A stretch of 11,840 nt of DNA, from the NCBI GenBank assembly GCA_045635885.1, contig JAZTWO010000011.1:1-11840 (forward strand). The letters run 5' to 3'. The DNA comes from RGIG4608 sp045635885 (GTDB lineage: Bacteria; Bacillota; Clostridia; Oscillospirales; CAG-272). The notes under the pieces were generated by a model. It was not told the origin of the DNA. It saw nothing but the letters and a program-made list of their open reading frames with translations, and made no database searches. The translations under genes and the position numbers were made by a program. Positions 1-5,678 of this stretch are shown here, piece after piece (position 1 is the stretch's first letter; every line of letters begins with the position of its first letter).

Positions 1-262
1 CGCCTTGTGTGAGTGAACTCCCACCGACGATTTTCTTGCCCAAACTACGAAAACCACTATTTACATAGTGATTTTCTAAAATTTACTTTGCTAAACTATA
101 GCCGTTTGATAGCAAAATGGCTACATACCCAGTAGCAAATCGCAGATTTTCGAATGTATGAGAAAATCGTTATGTTCCAATTTATTGGAACAATTTGCGC
201 AGATCAATTTAACTCACACGATTAAAAGTTTTGCGGAGCTTTTTCAAATTTTGATTTATCGA
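1..262 (-). repeat. Modular hairpin-rich dispersed repeat, copy A (inverted, truncated at window edge)
   Basis: No coding sequence is apparent here. Bases 1-86 are a near-exact inverted copy of 4613-4697, and bases 104-240 match 11603-11740 directly apart from one exchanged palindrome. It holds two hairpins: 7-bp arms GATTTTC/GAAAATC at 145-151 and 162-168, and a perfect palindrome TGTTCCAA-TTTA-TTGGAACA at 173-192. Bases 224-262 resemble the reverse of the 4106-4183 end module. Read on the minus strand, the module order is the same as in copy B (4106-4697). The left edge lies outside the window. I cannot tell whether it is a non-autonomous transposon relic or a structured RNA gene; it carries no transposase. 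Confidence 0.75.
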
Positions 263-528
263 GATGTTGAGGAACAGCACAAACACTTGGCCCCATCTGT
301 CGAGGGTGATTCCCCACGGTGTGGGGAAATGTCTGCAACGCAGACAAAAGGGACTGGCACGGAGTGTCCCGACTTTAGTCGGGTGGGGGAGAGTTCTTAA
401 CAAAAAGTTACTTTAAATAAGGCTCTCTCCCTCCGTCGCCTGAACTAACGAGCAAGCTCGTGAGTTCTGCGCCACCTCCCTCGTCAGAGGGAGGCAAGAG
501 CTTGCGTATGCAAACTACTCGATAAATC
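253..528. repeat. MITE-like element with 11-bp perfect terminal inverted repeats
   Basis: The segment begins with GATTTATCGAG (253-263) and ends with its exact complement CTCGATAAATC (518-528). The interior is a run of stem-loops: 310-328, 330-346, 350-370, 368-383, 442-467 and 475-494. The last two are GC-rich, and the CCTCCCTC/GAGGGAGG stem is of a type I associate with intergenic repeats of gut Clostridia. No ORF of credible composition lies inside. It abuts copy A of the larger repeat, so the two may be nested or may be modules of one element. Mobility is inferred only from the terminal inverted repeats; no clear target duplication is visible. Confidence 0.5.
310..383. other. Four consecutive stem-loops, two mutually exclusive
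   Basis: Stem 1 is TTCCCCAC/GTGGGGAA (310-317 with 321-328). Stem 2 is TGTCTGC/GCAGACA (330-336 with 340-346). Stem 3 is GGGAC/GTCCC (350-354 with 366-370). Stem 4 is CCCGACT/AGTCGGG (368-374 with 377-383). Stems 3 and 4 share CCC at 368-370, so only one can form fully at a time. This could be a structured transcript or simply palindromic repeat DNA. No adjacent gene in the right orientation would use it as an attenuator. Confidence 0.5.
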
Positions 529-536
529 CCAATTTA

Positions 537-567
537 CTAAAAAAGCACCGTTTAAAAAACGGTGCTA
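537..567 (-). terminator. Intrinsic terminator of the GNAT-DUF1934 operon
   Basis: A 10-bp perfect stem AGCACCGTTT/AAACGGTGCT lies at 545-554 and 558-567. On the minus strand it is followed by a T-run (complement of 541-545). It lies 7 bp beyond the stop codon of the DUF1934 gene. Confidence 0.9.
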
Positions 568-574
568 TGATTAT

Positions 575-1093
575 TTATGCAAATTCAGGTTGCTCAAATA
601 TTTCAATTTTGAACTGTGTGCGTTCTGCTTGCGCACCTCGGATTTCAACGATATAGTCGAGGTCGATTTTACCGTCCTCAAGCAAGGTGTTCTTAACGGA
701 CTTGGTCAAAACGCAAATCTCAAAAGGCATATATGGAGTTTGATAAGCACAGATATGGCGCTTCCCTTCTTCAAACACAAGAATGGTATTCACCGTGCCG
801 CTTCGCATCATTGTGACAAGCCCGGGGGTTGATCGTTCAAAGCGCACCTGCGTGTGAGAGCCCTCCATTCCCGTAAGCTCACTTTCGTCATAAGCGATTA
901 TAACTCGCTCGTCGGTTATGTAAAGCTCGCCCTCGGTATACATTTCAATTGGGCCTTCGGGCTCTTCGTCTTCTATGTGAAGCTCATGCTCTTCAAACAT
1001 GTCAACGTCGTCTTCAAGCAGACTGTCAAAAAAATGATCGTTGCTCGCCTCACGGAGTGAAGTGAGCTTTATTCTAATGCTCTTTTTAATCAT
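575..1093 (-). CDS. DUF1934 (YwiB-like) beta-barrel protein
   Basis: This 172-aa protein belongs to the DUF1934 family, small lipocalin-like beta-barrel proteins of Firmicutes represented by B. subtilis YwiB; no biochemical role is established. The family pattern is clear: an amphipathic first strand (IRIKLTS), a glutamate-rich MYTEGELYI strand, then YDESELTGMEG, MMRSGTVNTILVFEEGKRH and a YQTPYMPFEI turn, ending in alternating LDYIVEIRG strands. An acidic stretch at about residues 27-50, with many Asp and Glu, makes it somewhat longer than the roughly 140 aa usual for the family. The ATG start follows an AGAGGA-type ribosome site and sits 2 nt after the stop of the GNAT-like gene, so the two are co-transcribed. 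In many Firmicutes this family neighbours argS, which is not seen here. Confidence 0.85.
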   Translation of the reverse strand: MIKKSIRIKLTSLREASNDHFFDSLLEDDVDMFEEHELHIEDEEPEGPIEMYTEGELYITDERVIIAYDESELTGMEGSHTQVRFERSTPGLVTMMRSGTVNTILVFEEGKRHICAYQTPYMPFEICVLTKSVKNTLLEDGKIDLDYIVEIRGAQAERTQFKIEIFEQPEFA

Positions 1094-1095
1094 AA

Positions 1096-1587
1096 TTATC
1101 CTCTTTCAAATCGTTTAACAATAGCTTTTGCATCCCCACGCAGATGGTGGAACAGTGGACTTTCGCACTCAATTAGCTGCATTCCAAGACTTGCCTGAAG
1201 TGAGAGCGAATTTGCGTTTTGCCTGTGTGCAAAGGACTCAACTTTCTCAATATTTTCGGGCAAATTTGCAATTAAAAACTTGCAAAGCCGATAAAAAAGC
1301 ATTGTTTTTTGATATTTTGAAATCAATTGCAATTCCTCAATCATCAGCAAATTTTGGTTGGTGTAATACATCAAAAAACCCGCCAACTCCCCTTTGCAAT
1401 AGCAAAGAATTATTTTGCGTGGCTCTTTTTCAAGCGCCCTTGAAATTTCACAAACGAATTCGTTTTTCTCGTCCTCAAGCGGCAATTCGCTTGGTGCAAT
1501 TGCGAACATATTTTCGTAAAATATGTCAAAAAGTGTGGGGAGAATTTCGTCCTTTTTTGATTTATCTAAATAATCAAACCTAAACAC
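1096..1587 (-). CDS. GNAT-like N-acetyltransferase domain protein
   Basis: This 163-aa protein starts with GTG, chosen because GGAGG lies 7 nt upstream (complement of about 1594-1599). The open frame runs further upstream, but only through the terminator and the tRNA-His gene, so that extension is spurious. Residues 60-76 (ILCYCKGELAGFLMYYT) and 81-101 (LMIEELQLISKYQKTMLFYRL) fit GNAT strands 3-4 and a degenerate acetyl-CoA-binding motif A. Residues 124-136 (NANSLSLQASLGM) fit the usual N-x-x-S plus G-hydrophobic C-terminal motif. The classical Q/R-x-x-G-x-G/A phosphate-binding loop is not well kept, so enzymatic activity and substrate are uncertain. It is the first gene after the tRNA terminator and is spaced 2 nt from DUF1934. 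It has no visible promoter of its own in the 26 nt between terminator and start. Confidence 0.7.
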   Translation of the reverse strand: MFRFDYLDKSKKDEILPTLFDIFYENMFAIAPSELPLEDEKNEFVCEISRALEKEPRKIILCYCKGELAGFLMYYTNQNLLMIEELQLISKYQKTMLFYRLCKFLIANLPENIEKVESFAHRQNANSLSLQASLGMQLIECESPLFHHLRGDAKAIVKRFERG

Positions 1588-1613
1588 AAAGCACCTCCGC
1601 AAAGAATGTTGAC

Positions 1614-1647
1614 AAAAAAGCCACCTGCTTTTGCAGATGGCTTTTTT
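1614..1647 (-). terminator. Terminator downstream of the tRNA cluster
   Basis: A 15-nt arm at 1614-1628 pairs with 1633-1647 around a TTTT loop, with one G-T wobble. It is flanked by A and T tracts, so it could work in both directions. On the minus strand it begins one base after the tRNA-His CCA end and lies directly upstream of the GNAT gene's ribosome binding site. Confidence 0.85.
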
Positions 1648-1648
1648 A

Positions 1649-1726
1649 TGGGGTGAGTAATGGGATTCGAACCCACGGCCTCCAGGGCCACAACCTGGCG
1701 CTATAACCAACTTAGCTATACCCACC
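1649..1726 (-). tRNA. tRNA-His (GTG)
   Basis: On the minus strand the acceptor stem GTGGGTA pairs with TACTCAC with one wobble. The anticodon arm is CCAGG-TTGTGGC-CCTGG, giving anticodon GTG after U33, and the T arm carries GGTTCGAATCC. The extra 5' G (complement of 1726) faces discriminator C, the histidine identity pair. CCA is encoded (complement of 1649-1651). It is third and last in the Gly-Arg-His cluster. Confidence 0.97.
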
Positions 1727-1730
1727 ATAA

Positions 1731-1807
1731 TGGCGTGCCTTGAGGGATTCGAACCCCCGACCTACTGCTTAGAAGGCAGTTGCTCTATCCTGCTGAGCTA
1801 AAGGCAC
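1731..1807 (-). tRNA. tRNA-Arg (TCT)
   Basis: The acceptor stem is GTGCCTT/AAGGCAC with discriminator G and encoded CCA (complement of 1731-1733). The anticodon arm ACTGC-CTTCTAA-GCAGT gives anticodon TCT, which reads AGA/AGG codons. The T loop has GGTTCGAATCC. It lies 4 nt from tRNA-His and 4 nt from tRNA-Gly, so all three come from one precursor. Confidence 0.97.
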
Positions 1808-1811
1808 AAAA

Positions 1812-1885
<74 letters not shown>

Positions 1886-1912
1886 ATCTGCGCTATTAAA
1901 CAACGCTCCATT

Positions 1913-1941
1913 ATATTAACACAAAATGTTATCAATGTCAA
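1913..1941 (-). promoter_or_regulatory. Sigma-A promoter of the tRNA-Gly-Arg-His cluster
   Basis: On the minus strand there is a consensus -35 TTGACA (complement of 1936-1941), a 17-bp spacer and -10 TAATAT (complement of 1913-1918). The predicted start is about 20 bp upstream of the mature tRNA-Gly end. Confidence 0.8.
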
Positions 1942-1992
1942 GAGTTTTTTGCACTTTTTTTGGAATTTTTTCAAAAAATTATTAAAAAAGGA

Positions 1993-2021
1993 TTGAAAAA
2001 TAGCTCCGATTTTGATATTAT
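1993..2021 (+). promoter_or_regulatory. Probable sigma-A promoter of yqeG
   Basis: A -35-like TTGAAA (1993-1998) is followed after 17 bp by TATTAT (2016-2021). An overlapping TATAAT (2019-2024) would have a 20-bp spacer. It is divergent from the tRNA promoter about 50 bp away. The match is moderate and the region is AT-rich, so chance is possible. Confidence 0.5.
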
Positions 2022-2052
2022 AATAATAATGTTAGTGGAAAGGGGTGATTGG

Positions 2053-2565
2053 GTGCTTGATTATTTAGCTCCAAATTATTATTTTGGTAAATTTAGTGAT
2101 GTTACACCCGAATTTTTGCTTGAGGAAAATATCAAAACCCTCTTGCTCGACGTTGACAACACCCTTGCTCCATATGAAATGAGCGAGCCGAGTGAGGAAA
2201 TTCTTTCGTGGCTCGATTCCCTTAAGAAAAACGGAATTAATTTTGCTTTCGTTTCAAATAATTCCTGCGATTGCAGAATTAAAACATTCAACAAGAGCAT
2301 TGGCGCACCTGCTTTTGCCAAGAGTGGCAAACCATTTGCTAAAAAGACAATTAAAAAGGCGCTTCTCGCTCTTGATGCCACAAAGGAAACTACCGCTTTT
2401 ATGGGCGACCAGATTTTCACCGACGTTTGCGCAGGTAAATTTAACGGAATGAGGGCAATTCTTGTTCCACCAATCAAGGATAAAAAATCTCTTTTCTTCA
2501 AATTCAAACGTGCCCTTGAAAAGCCCGTTTTGAAAAGATTTTTTAAAAAGCACAGAATGAGATAA
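2053..2565 (+). CDS. yqeG: YqeG-family HAD (subclass IIIA) phosphatase
   Basis: This 170-aa protein belongs to the YqeG/TIGR01668 family of HAD phosphatases. Family members are cytoplasmic phosphohydrolases related to phosphatidylglycerophosphate phosphatase; the substrate in Firmicutes is not settled. All HAD motifs are present: motif I DVDNT with nucleophile D33 and acid/base D35, motif II S68 in FVSNN, lysine K93 in SGKPF, and motif III GDQIFTD with D119 and D124. The GTG at 2053 is preferred because AGGGG lies 7-8 nt upstream and the resulting length matches the roughly 170 aa of the family. An in-frame ATG at 2029 has no good ribosome site. The last five codons are copied into the following tandem repeat. 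Confidence 0.88.
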   Translation: MLDYLAPNYYFGKFSDVTPEFLLEENIKTLLLDVDNTLAPYEMSEPSEEILSWLDSLKKNGINFAFVSNNSCDCRIKTFNKSIGAPAFAKSGKPFAKKTIKKALLALDATKETTAFMGDQIFTDVCAGKFNGMRAILVPPIKDKKSLFFKFKRALEKPVLKRFFKKHRMR

Positions 2566-2902
2566 ATTCGGATTTATCGGGGAGAAGTTACTTGAACAAA
2601 ATTCCCTCTCCGTCTTCGCCTACGGCAAATCCACCTCTCCCTGAGTGAGAGGCTTTGATTTGTAAGCATTCGCTCGAAAAAGGCTCGCCCTTTGGGAGAG
2701 CTCCGCGTAAGCGGTGAGAGGGATAGCACAGAATGAGATAAATTGGGATTTATCGGGGAGAAGTTACTTGAACAAAATTCCCTCACCGTCTTCGCCTACG
2801 GCAAATCCACCTCTCCCTGAGTGAGAGGCTTTGATTTGTAAGCATTCGCTCGAAAAAGGCTCGCCCTTTGGGAGAGCTCCGCGTAAGCGGTGAGAGGGAT
2901 AT
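2551..2902. repeat. 176-bp tandem duplication (two units)
   Basis: Unit 1 is 2551-2726 and unit 2 is 2727-2902. They differ at only about three positions (near 2569, near 2607 and at the end). The unit starts with the last five codons of yqeG, including its stop, followed by GATTTATCGGGG and a GC-rich, hairpin-forming repeat block with a CCTCTC/GAGAGG stem. The near identity implies a recent duplication. It fills most of the gap between yqeG and the peptidase gene. An inverted CGATAAATC at 2921-2929 closes the block. Confidence 0.95.
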
Positions 2903-2972
2903 TAACATAAACTAACATCTCGATAAATCAAAACTTGAAAAAAATATTCACTTAATATAAAGGAGACAAAAA

Positions 2973-4055
2973 ATGTCACAGGTAAAAAGATTACAAAAAA
3001 TAATGAAAGAAAGAAACGTTGAGGGCATTTTGCTTTCTTCAACGCTCAATCAACGTTACATTACGAACTTCAACTACGATGACGGTTACGTTCTTGTTTT
3101 GCAGGACAAGGCATTCCTTTTGACCGACTTCAGATATCTTGAGGCGGCTTGTGCTCAGGTTAATCACAACGATTTTGAAATTATGACTCCAAAGGGACAC
3201 CTCAAGGCAGTTGCTTCTTTGGCACTTGATCACGGTGTGAATACAGTTTTGGTTGAGGAGAGTTCACTCTCTCTTGAAGACCTTCAAAACTTCCAGCGAG
3301 TTGCCGAGGGCACGGTGAATTACGTTGGCGGTGCTTCTGCAATCCTCAACGAAATGAGAATGGTTAAAACCGAAGACGAGCTTAACAATATGGCAGAGGC
3401 GCAAAGAATTACCGATGCGGCTTTCTCTCACATCATCAATGTTCTCCGCCCCGATATGACCGAAATTGACGTGGCACTTGAAATTGAATTCTTTATGCGC
3501 AAAAACGGTGCGGAAAGAACTTCTTTTGACACAATTGCGGTTTCAGGAACTGCTTCTTCAATGCCCCACGGTGTTCCACGCAACGTCAAGCTTGAACGTG
3601 GATTTTTGACAATGGACTTCGGTTGCGTTTACGGTGGCTATTGCTCTGATATGACAAGAACAGTTGTCATTGGAAAAGCCGATGAGGACATTAAAAAGGT
3701 TTATTTCACCGTTCTTGAAGCGCAAATTAAGGCACTTGAAGCTGCCGCTAACGGTGAACGTGGTTGCTATCGCCTTGACGAAATCGCACGTGATATTATC
3801 AATAACGCAGGATTTGAGGGCAGATTTGGTCATTCCCTTGGCCACGGAGTTGGTATGTTCATTCACGAAAGTCCTCGCCTCTCCTTTGGTGCAAAGCCCG
3901 AGGCAAAGCTTGTAACAGGAAACGTTGTTACCTTTGAGCCGGGTATTTATATTCCCGAAAAATACGGTTGCCGCATTGAAGATATGGCGGCTATTACCGA
4001 CGACGGTATCCGCAACTTTACAAAAAGCACTAAGGAGCTTATCGAGTTGTTCTAA
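2973..4055 (+). CDS. M24B metallopeptidase, Xaa-Pro aminopeptidase/dipeptidase
   Basis: This 360-aa cytoplasmic peptidase removes N-terminal residues preceding proline or cleaves Xaa-Pro dipeptides. Residues 1 to about 130 form the creatinase-like N-terminal domain (YITNFNYDDGYVLVL, LLTDFRY). Residues from about 135 form the pita-bread catalytic domain. The dinuclear metal ligands are all present: D215 and D226 in MDFGCVYGGYCSDMTR, H291 in GHSLGHGVG, E322 in TFEPGIY and E336 in RIEDM. H287 and H298 fit the catalytic histidines by spacing to E. coli PepP. The ATG is preceded by AGGAG at 7 nt. Length is normal for PepP/YqhT/PepQ; aminopeptidase and prolidase cannot be separated by sight. It stands alone with its own terminator; efp, a frequent downstream neighbour in Clostridia, is absent. 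Confidence 0.92.
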   Translation: MSQVKRLQKIMKERNVEGILLSSTLNQRYITNFNYDDGYVLVLQDKAFLLTDFRYLEAACAQVNHNDFEIMTPKGHLKAVASLALDHGVNTVLVEESSLSLEDLQNFQRVAEGTVNYVGGASAILNEMRMVKTEDELNNMAEAQRITDAAFSHIINVLRPDMTEIDVALEIEFFMRKNGAERTSFDTIAVSGTASSMPHGVPRNVKLERGFLTMDFGCVYGGYCSDMTRTVVIGKADEDIKKVYFTVLEAQIKALEAAANGERGCYRLDEIARDIINNAGFEGRFGHSLGHGVGMFIHESPRLSFGAKPEAKLVTGNVVTFEPGIYIPEKYGCRIEDMAAITDDGIRNFTKSTKELIELF

Positions 4056-4067
4056 TCAAATATCAAG

Positions 4068-4095
4068 AAACGCATCGCAAAACGGTGCGTTTTTT
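4068..4095 (+). terminator. Terminator of the M24B peptidase gene
   Basis: A stem AAACGCATCG/CGGTGCGTTT (4068-4077 with 4083-4092, one T-G wobble) with a five-base loop ends in a T-run. It begins 12 bp after the stop codon. Confidence 0.85.
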
Positions 4096-4105
4096 GTTTG
4101 TTGGA

Positions 4106-4330
4106 AATTCAAATTTTGATTTATCGGGGAGTTACAAAGAAAAGATTTTCGCTTTTTTGAAAAAAAGCTCGCAAAAAACTTTTTTAAATGCTTTTTTAAA
4201 ACCAAATCTGCGCAAATTGTTCCAACGAGTTGGAACAGATGATTTTTCTCCCTTGTCGAAAAATCTAATTTGCTAATTTAAATTATAGACACACCGCCAC
4301 TAAAATGGCTACGTTCAGTGGTAGTGGCGG
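4106..4330 (+). repeat. Modular hairpin-rich dispersed repeat, copy B, left and central modules
   Basis: Bases 4106-4183 match 11402-11481 with few differences and include GATTTATCGGGG at 4118-4129. Next come the palindrome TGTTCCAA-CGAG-TTGGAACA (4218-4237) and the stem GATTTTTC/GAAAAATC (4241-4248 with 4258-4265). These are the same two stems as in copies A and C in reverse orientation, with altered sequences that still pair. A further 9-bp stem CCGCCACTA/TAGTGGCGG spans 4294-4330. Its loop carries the AAATGGCTACGTT motif that also occurs in copy C. Confidence 0.75.
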
Positions 4331-4534
4331 GACGTCGGGACGCCGTCCCCTACGGAAGTTAGTTTGTGTTTGGATGCGGACAGTCGAGGACGCCTGTCCC
4401 TACGGAGTTTGTGGTGAAATCTATTGCATAAACTAAATGGCGAGCCCCTCATCCACCGCCTCGGCGGTCCCCCTTCCCCTCAATGGGAAGGCACAAAGTT
4501 AGTTGAGGTTGGGAAGCGGACTCACGGAGTGAGC
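4329..4534. repeat. Composite of short GC-rich hairpin repeats, inserted in copy B
   Basis: Successive stems are GGGACG/CGTCCC (4329-4334 with 4344-4349), GGACAG/CTGTCC (4378-4383 with 4394-4399), ACCGCC/GGCGGT (4455-4460 with 4463-4468), CTTCCC/GGGAAG (4473-4478 with 4485-4490) and CTCAC/GTGAG (4521-4525 with 4529-4533). The first two belong to one repeat type: a loop containing GGACGC, then CCCTACGGA or a close variant, but with different compensating stems. No coding sequence is credible. Such blocks look like REP-type elements of gut Clostridia; that family attribution is from memory. Confidence 0.6.
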
Positions 4535-4612
4535 CCCTACGGTGAGCGACATTATACATACAATATGGTGATTTTATCTAACTATAAAACCTCACGGCTA
4601 CGCACAAGCAGA

Positions 4613-4697
4613 GTAAATTTTAGAAAATCACTCTGAAAGAGGGGTTTTCGTAGTTTGGGCGAGAAAATCGTCGGTGGGAGTTTACTCACACAAGGCG
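4613..4697 (+). repeat. Modular dispersed repeat, copy B, right module
   Basis: These 85 bases are the inverted counterpart of 1-86, differing at a handful of positions and one short indel. The shared block runs from GTAAATTTTAGAAAATCAC to CTCACACAAGGCG. It fixes the far edge of the repeat shared by copies A and B. In copy B the element spans about 590 bp (4106-4697) because of the hairpin blocks in its middle. Confidence 0.85.
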
Positions 4698-4842
4698 ATT
4701 TTATTGGTCAAACCGATAATTTGCTCGCAAATTGTCGAAAATTTACGTCGAACCAGCACCAACCAAAGCGATTAAAAAAGCTTTTTGGTTCTTTTTCTCG
4801 AAAAAGAACATATCCTTACTTTCTAACTTCTTTTCACACAAC
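4698..4842. other. Gene-free AT-rich stretch with one strong hairpin
   Basis: No credible gene is seen. A perfect 9-bp stem GTTCTTTTT/AAAAAGAAC lies at 4788-4796 and 4801-4809 with a CTCG loop, next to an A/T palindrome around 4775-4786. It may be repeat-derived; a function is not evident. Confidence 0.4.
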
Positions 4843-4873
4843 AAAAGCCACCGGTATATTACAGGTGGCTTTT
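4843..4873 (-). terminator. Terminator of the amino acid ABC transporter operon
   Basis: A 10-bp stem AAAAGCCACC/GGTGGCTTTT (4843-4852 with 4864-4873) lies about 50 bp past the ATPase stop codon. A T-rich tail exists in both orientations, so it may also stop plus-strand transcription. Confidence 0.75.
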
Positions 4874-4922
4874 TAACATTTATTAATTTTGGGTTATTTT
4901 TTGTGCTATTTTGTCCTTAAGA

Positions 4923-5678
4923 TTAAAGAATTTTGGACAGGAATTCTTTAAGTCTTGGGTGGGTGGGGTTGCCAAAAACCTCCTCGGGAGTACCGTCGAC
5001 TGCGATATTCCCTTCATTCATAAACATCACTCGGCTCGCAACCTCACGGGCAAATCCCATTTCGTGAGTTACAATTACCATGGTGAGCTTCTCTTTGGCA
5101 AGGTCACGCATAAGGTCAAGCACCTCGCCTACCATTTCAGGATCGAGTGCCGAGGTTGGTTCGTCAAATAGAATAACCTTCGGCTCCATAGCAAGAGCAC
5201 GAACAATCGCAATTCTCTGCTTTTGACCACCTGAAAGTGTGGAGGGGTATGCATTCGCCTTATCCTCAAGTCCAATTCTTTTAAGCAAGGTCATTGCCTT
5301 TTCATTAAAATGAGCTGTGATTTCCTTTTTGCTCATTCCCTCTTTTTTCATTCTCTTACCGTGAATATGAATAGGCGCAAGAGTTATATTTTCAAGAACG
5401 GTTTTATTATTGAAAAGATTGAAATTTTGGAACACCATTCCCATATTCTGACGGTGAACGTTAATATCAACGCTGAAATCTGCGATATTTTCACCCTCGA
5501 ACATAATAACACCGTCATCGGGGTCTTCAAGGCAATTGATACAACGAATGAAGGTTGATTTGCCCGAACCCGAAGGACCAATGATAGCCACCTGCTCGCC
5601 CTCGTGAATAGTGGTGGTAATTCCACAAAGGACGTCTTTTTCGCCATATCTTTTATGTAAATTCTTAATTTCTATCAC
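4923..5678 (-). CDS. Polar amino acid ABC transporter ATPase (GlnQ/HisP type)
   Basis: This 251-aa cytoplasmic ATPase would energise import by the fused binding-protein/permease encoded just upstream. The motifs are complete: Walker A GPSGSGKST (34-42), Q-loop Q84, signature LSGGQKQR (from 148), Walker B ILFDEP with D172 and E173, D-loop SALD and switch H205. The GQKQR and PTSALDPEMVGEVL sequences place it in the PAAT/GlnQ family. The GTG at 5678 is chosen because GGAG lies 11 nt upstream and the protein then begins VIEIKNLHKRYG, as usual for the family. An in-frame TTG at 5699 would start inside the ribosome site. It overlaps the upstream gene by 14 nt, implying translational coupling. The amino acid cannot be read from the ATPase. 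Confidence 0.93.
   Translation of the reverse strand: MIEIKNLHKRYGEKDVLCGITTTIHEGEQVAIIGPSGSGKSTFIRCINCLEDPDDGVIMFEGENIADFSVDINVHRQNMGMVFQNFNLFNNKTVLENITLAPIHIHGKRMKKEGMSKKEITAHFNEKAMTLLKRIGLEDKANAYPSTLSGGQKQRIAIVRALAMEPKVILFDEPTSALDPEMVGEVLDLMRDLAKEKLTMVIVTHEMGFAREVASRVMFMNEGNIAVDGTPEEVFGNPTHPRLKEFLSKIL

Noticed and set aside
158..403. Overlapping small ORFs on both strands
   Set aside because: They lie in repeat DNA with hairpins, have no ribosome site and no protein-like composition.
1..540. CRISPR array
   Set aside because: The repeats are few, of unequal length, inverted rather than regularly spaced, and no cas gene is present.
1588..1728. N-terminal extension of the GNAT frame to an ATG at 1728
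   Set aside because: The extension translates tRNA-His and its terminator, a well-known source of spurious proteins. The GTG at 1587 has a strong ribosome site.
2574..2786. Minus-strand ORF of 70 aa
   Set aside because: It is a translation of the 176-bp tandem repeat, with arginine runs from GC-rich hairpins; not a gene.
2903..2972. Promoter directly upstream of the M24B gene
   Set aside because: TTGAAA and TAATAT are present but only 12 bp apart, and the -10 would lie against the ribosome site. No convincing promoter was found by eye.
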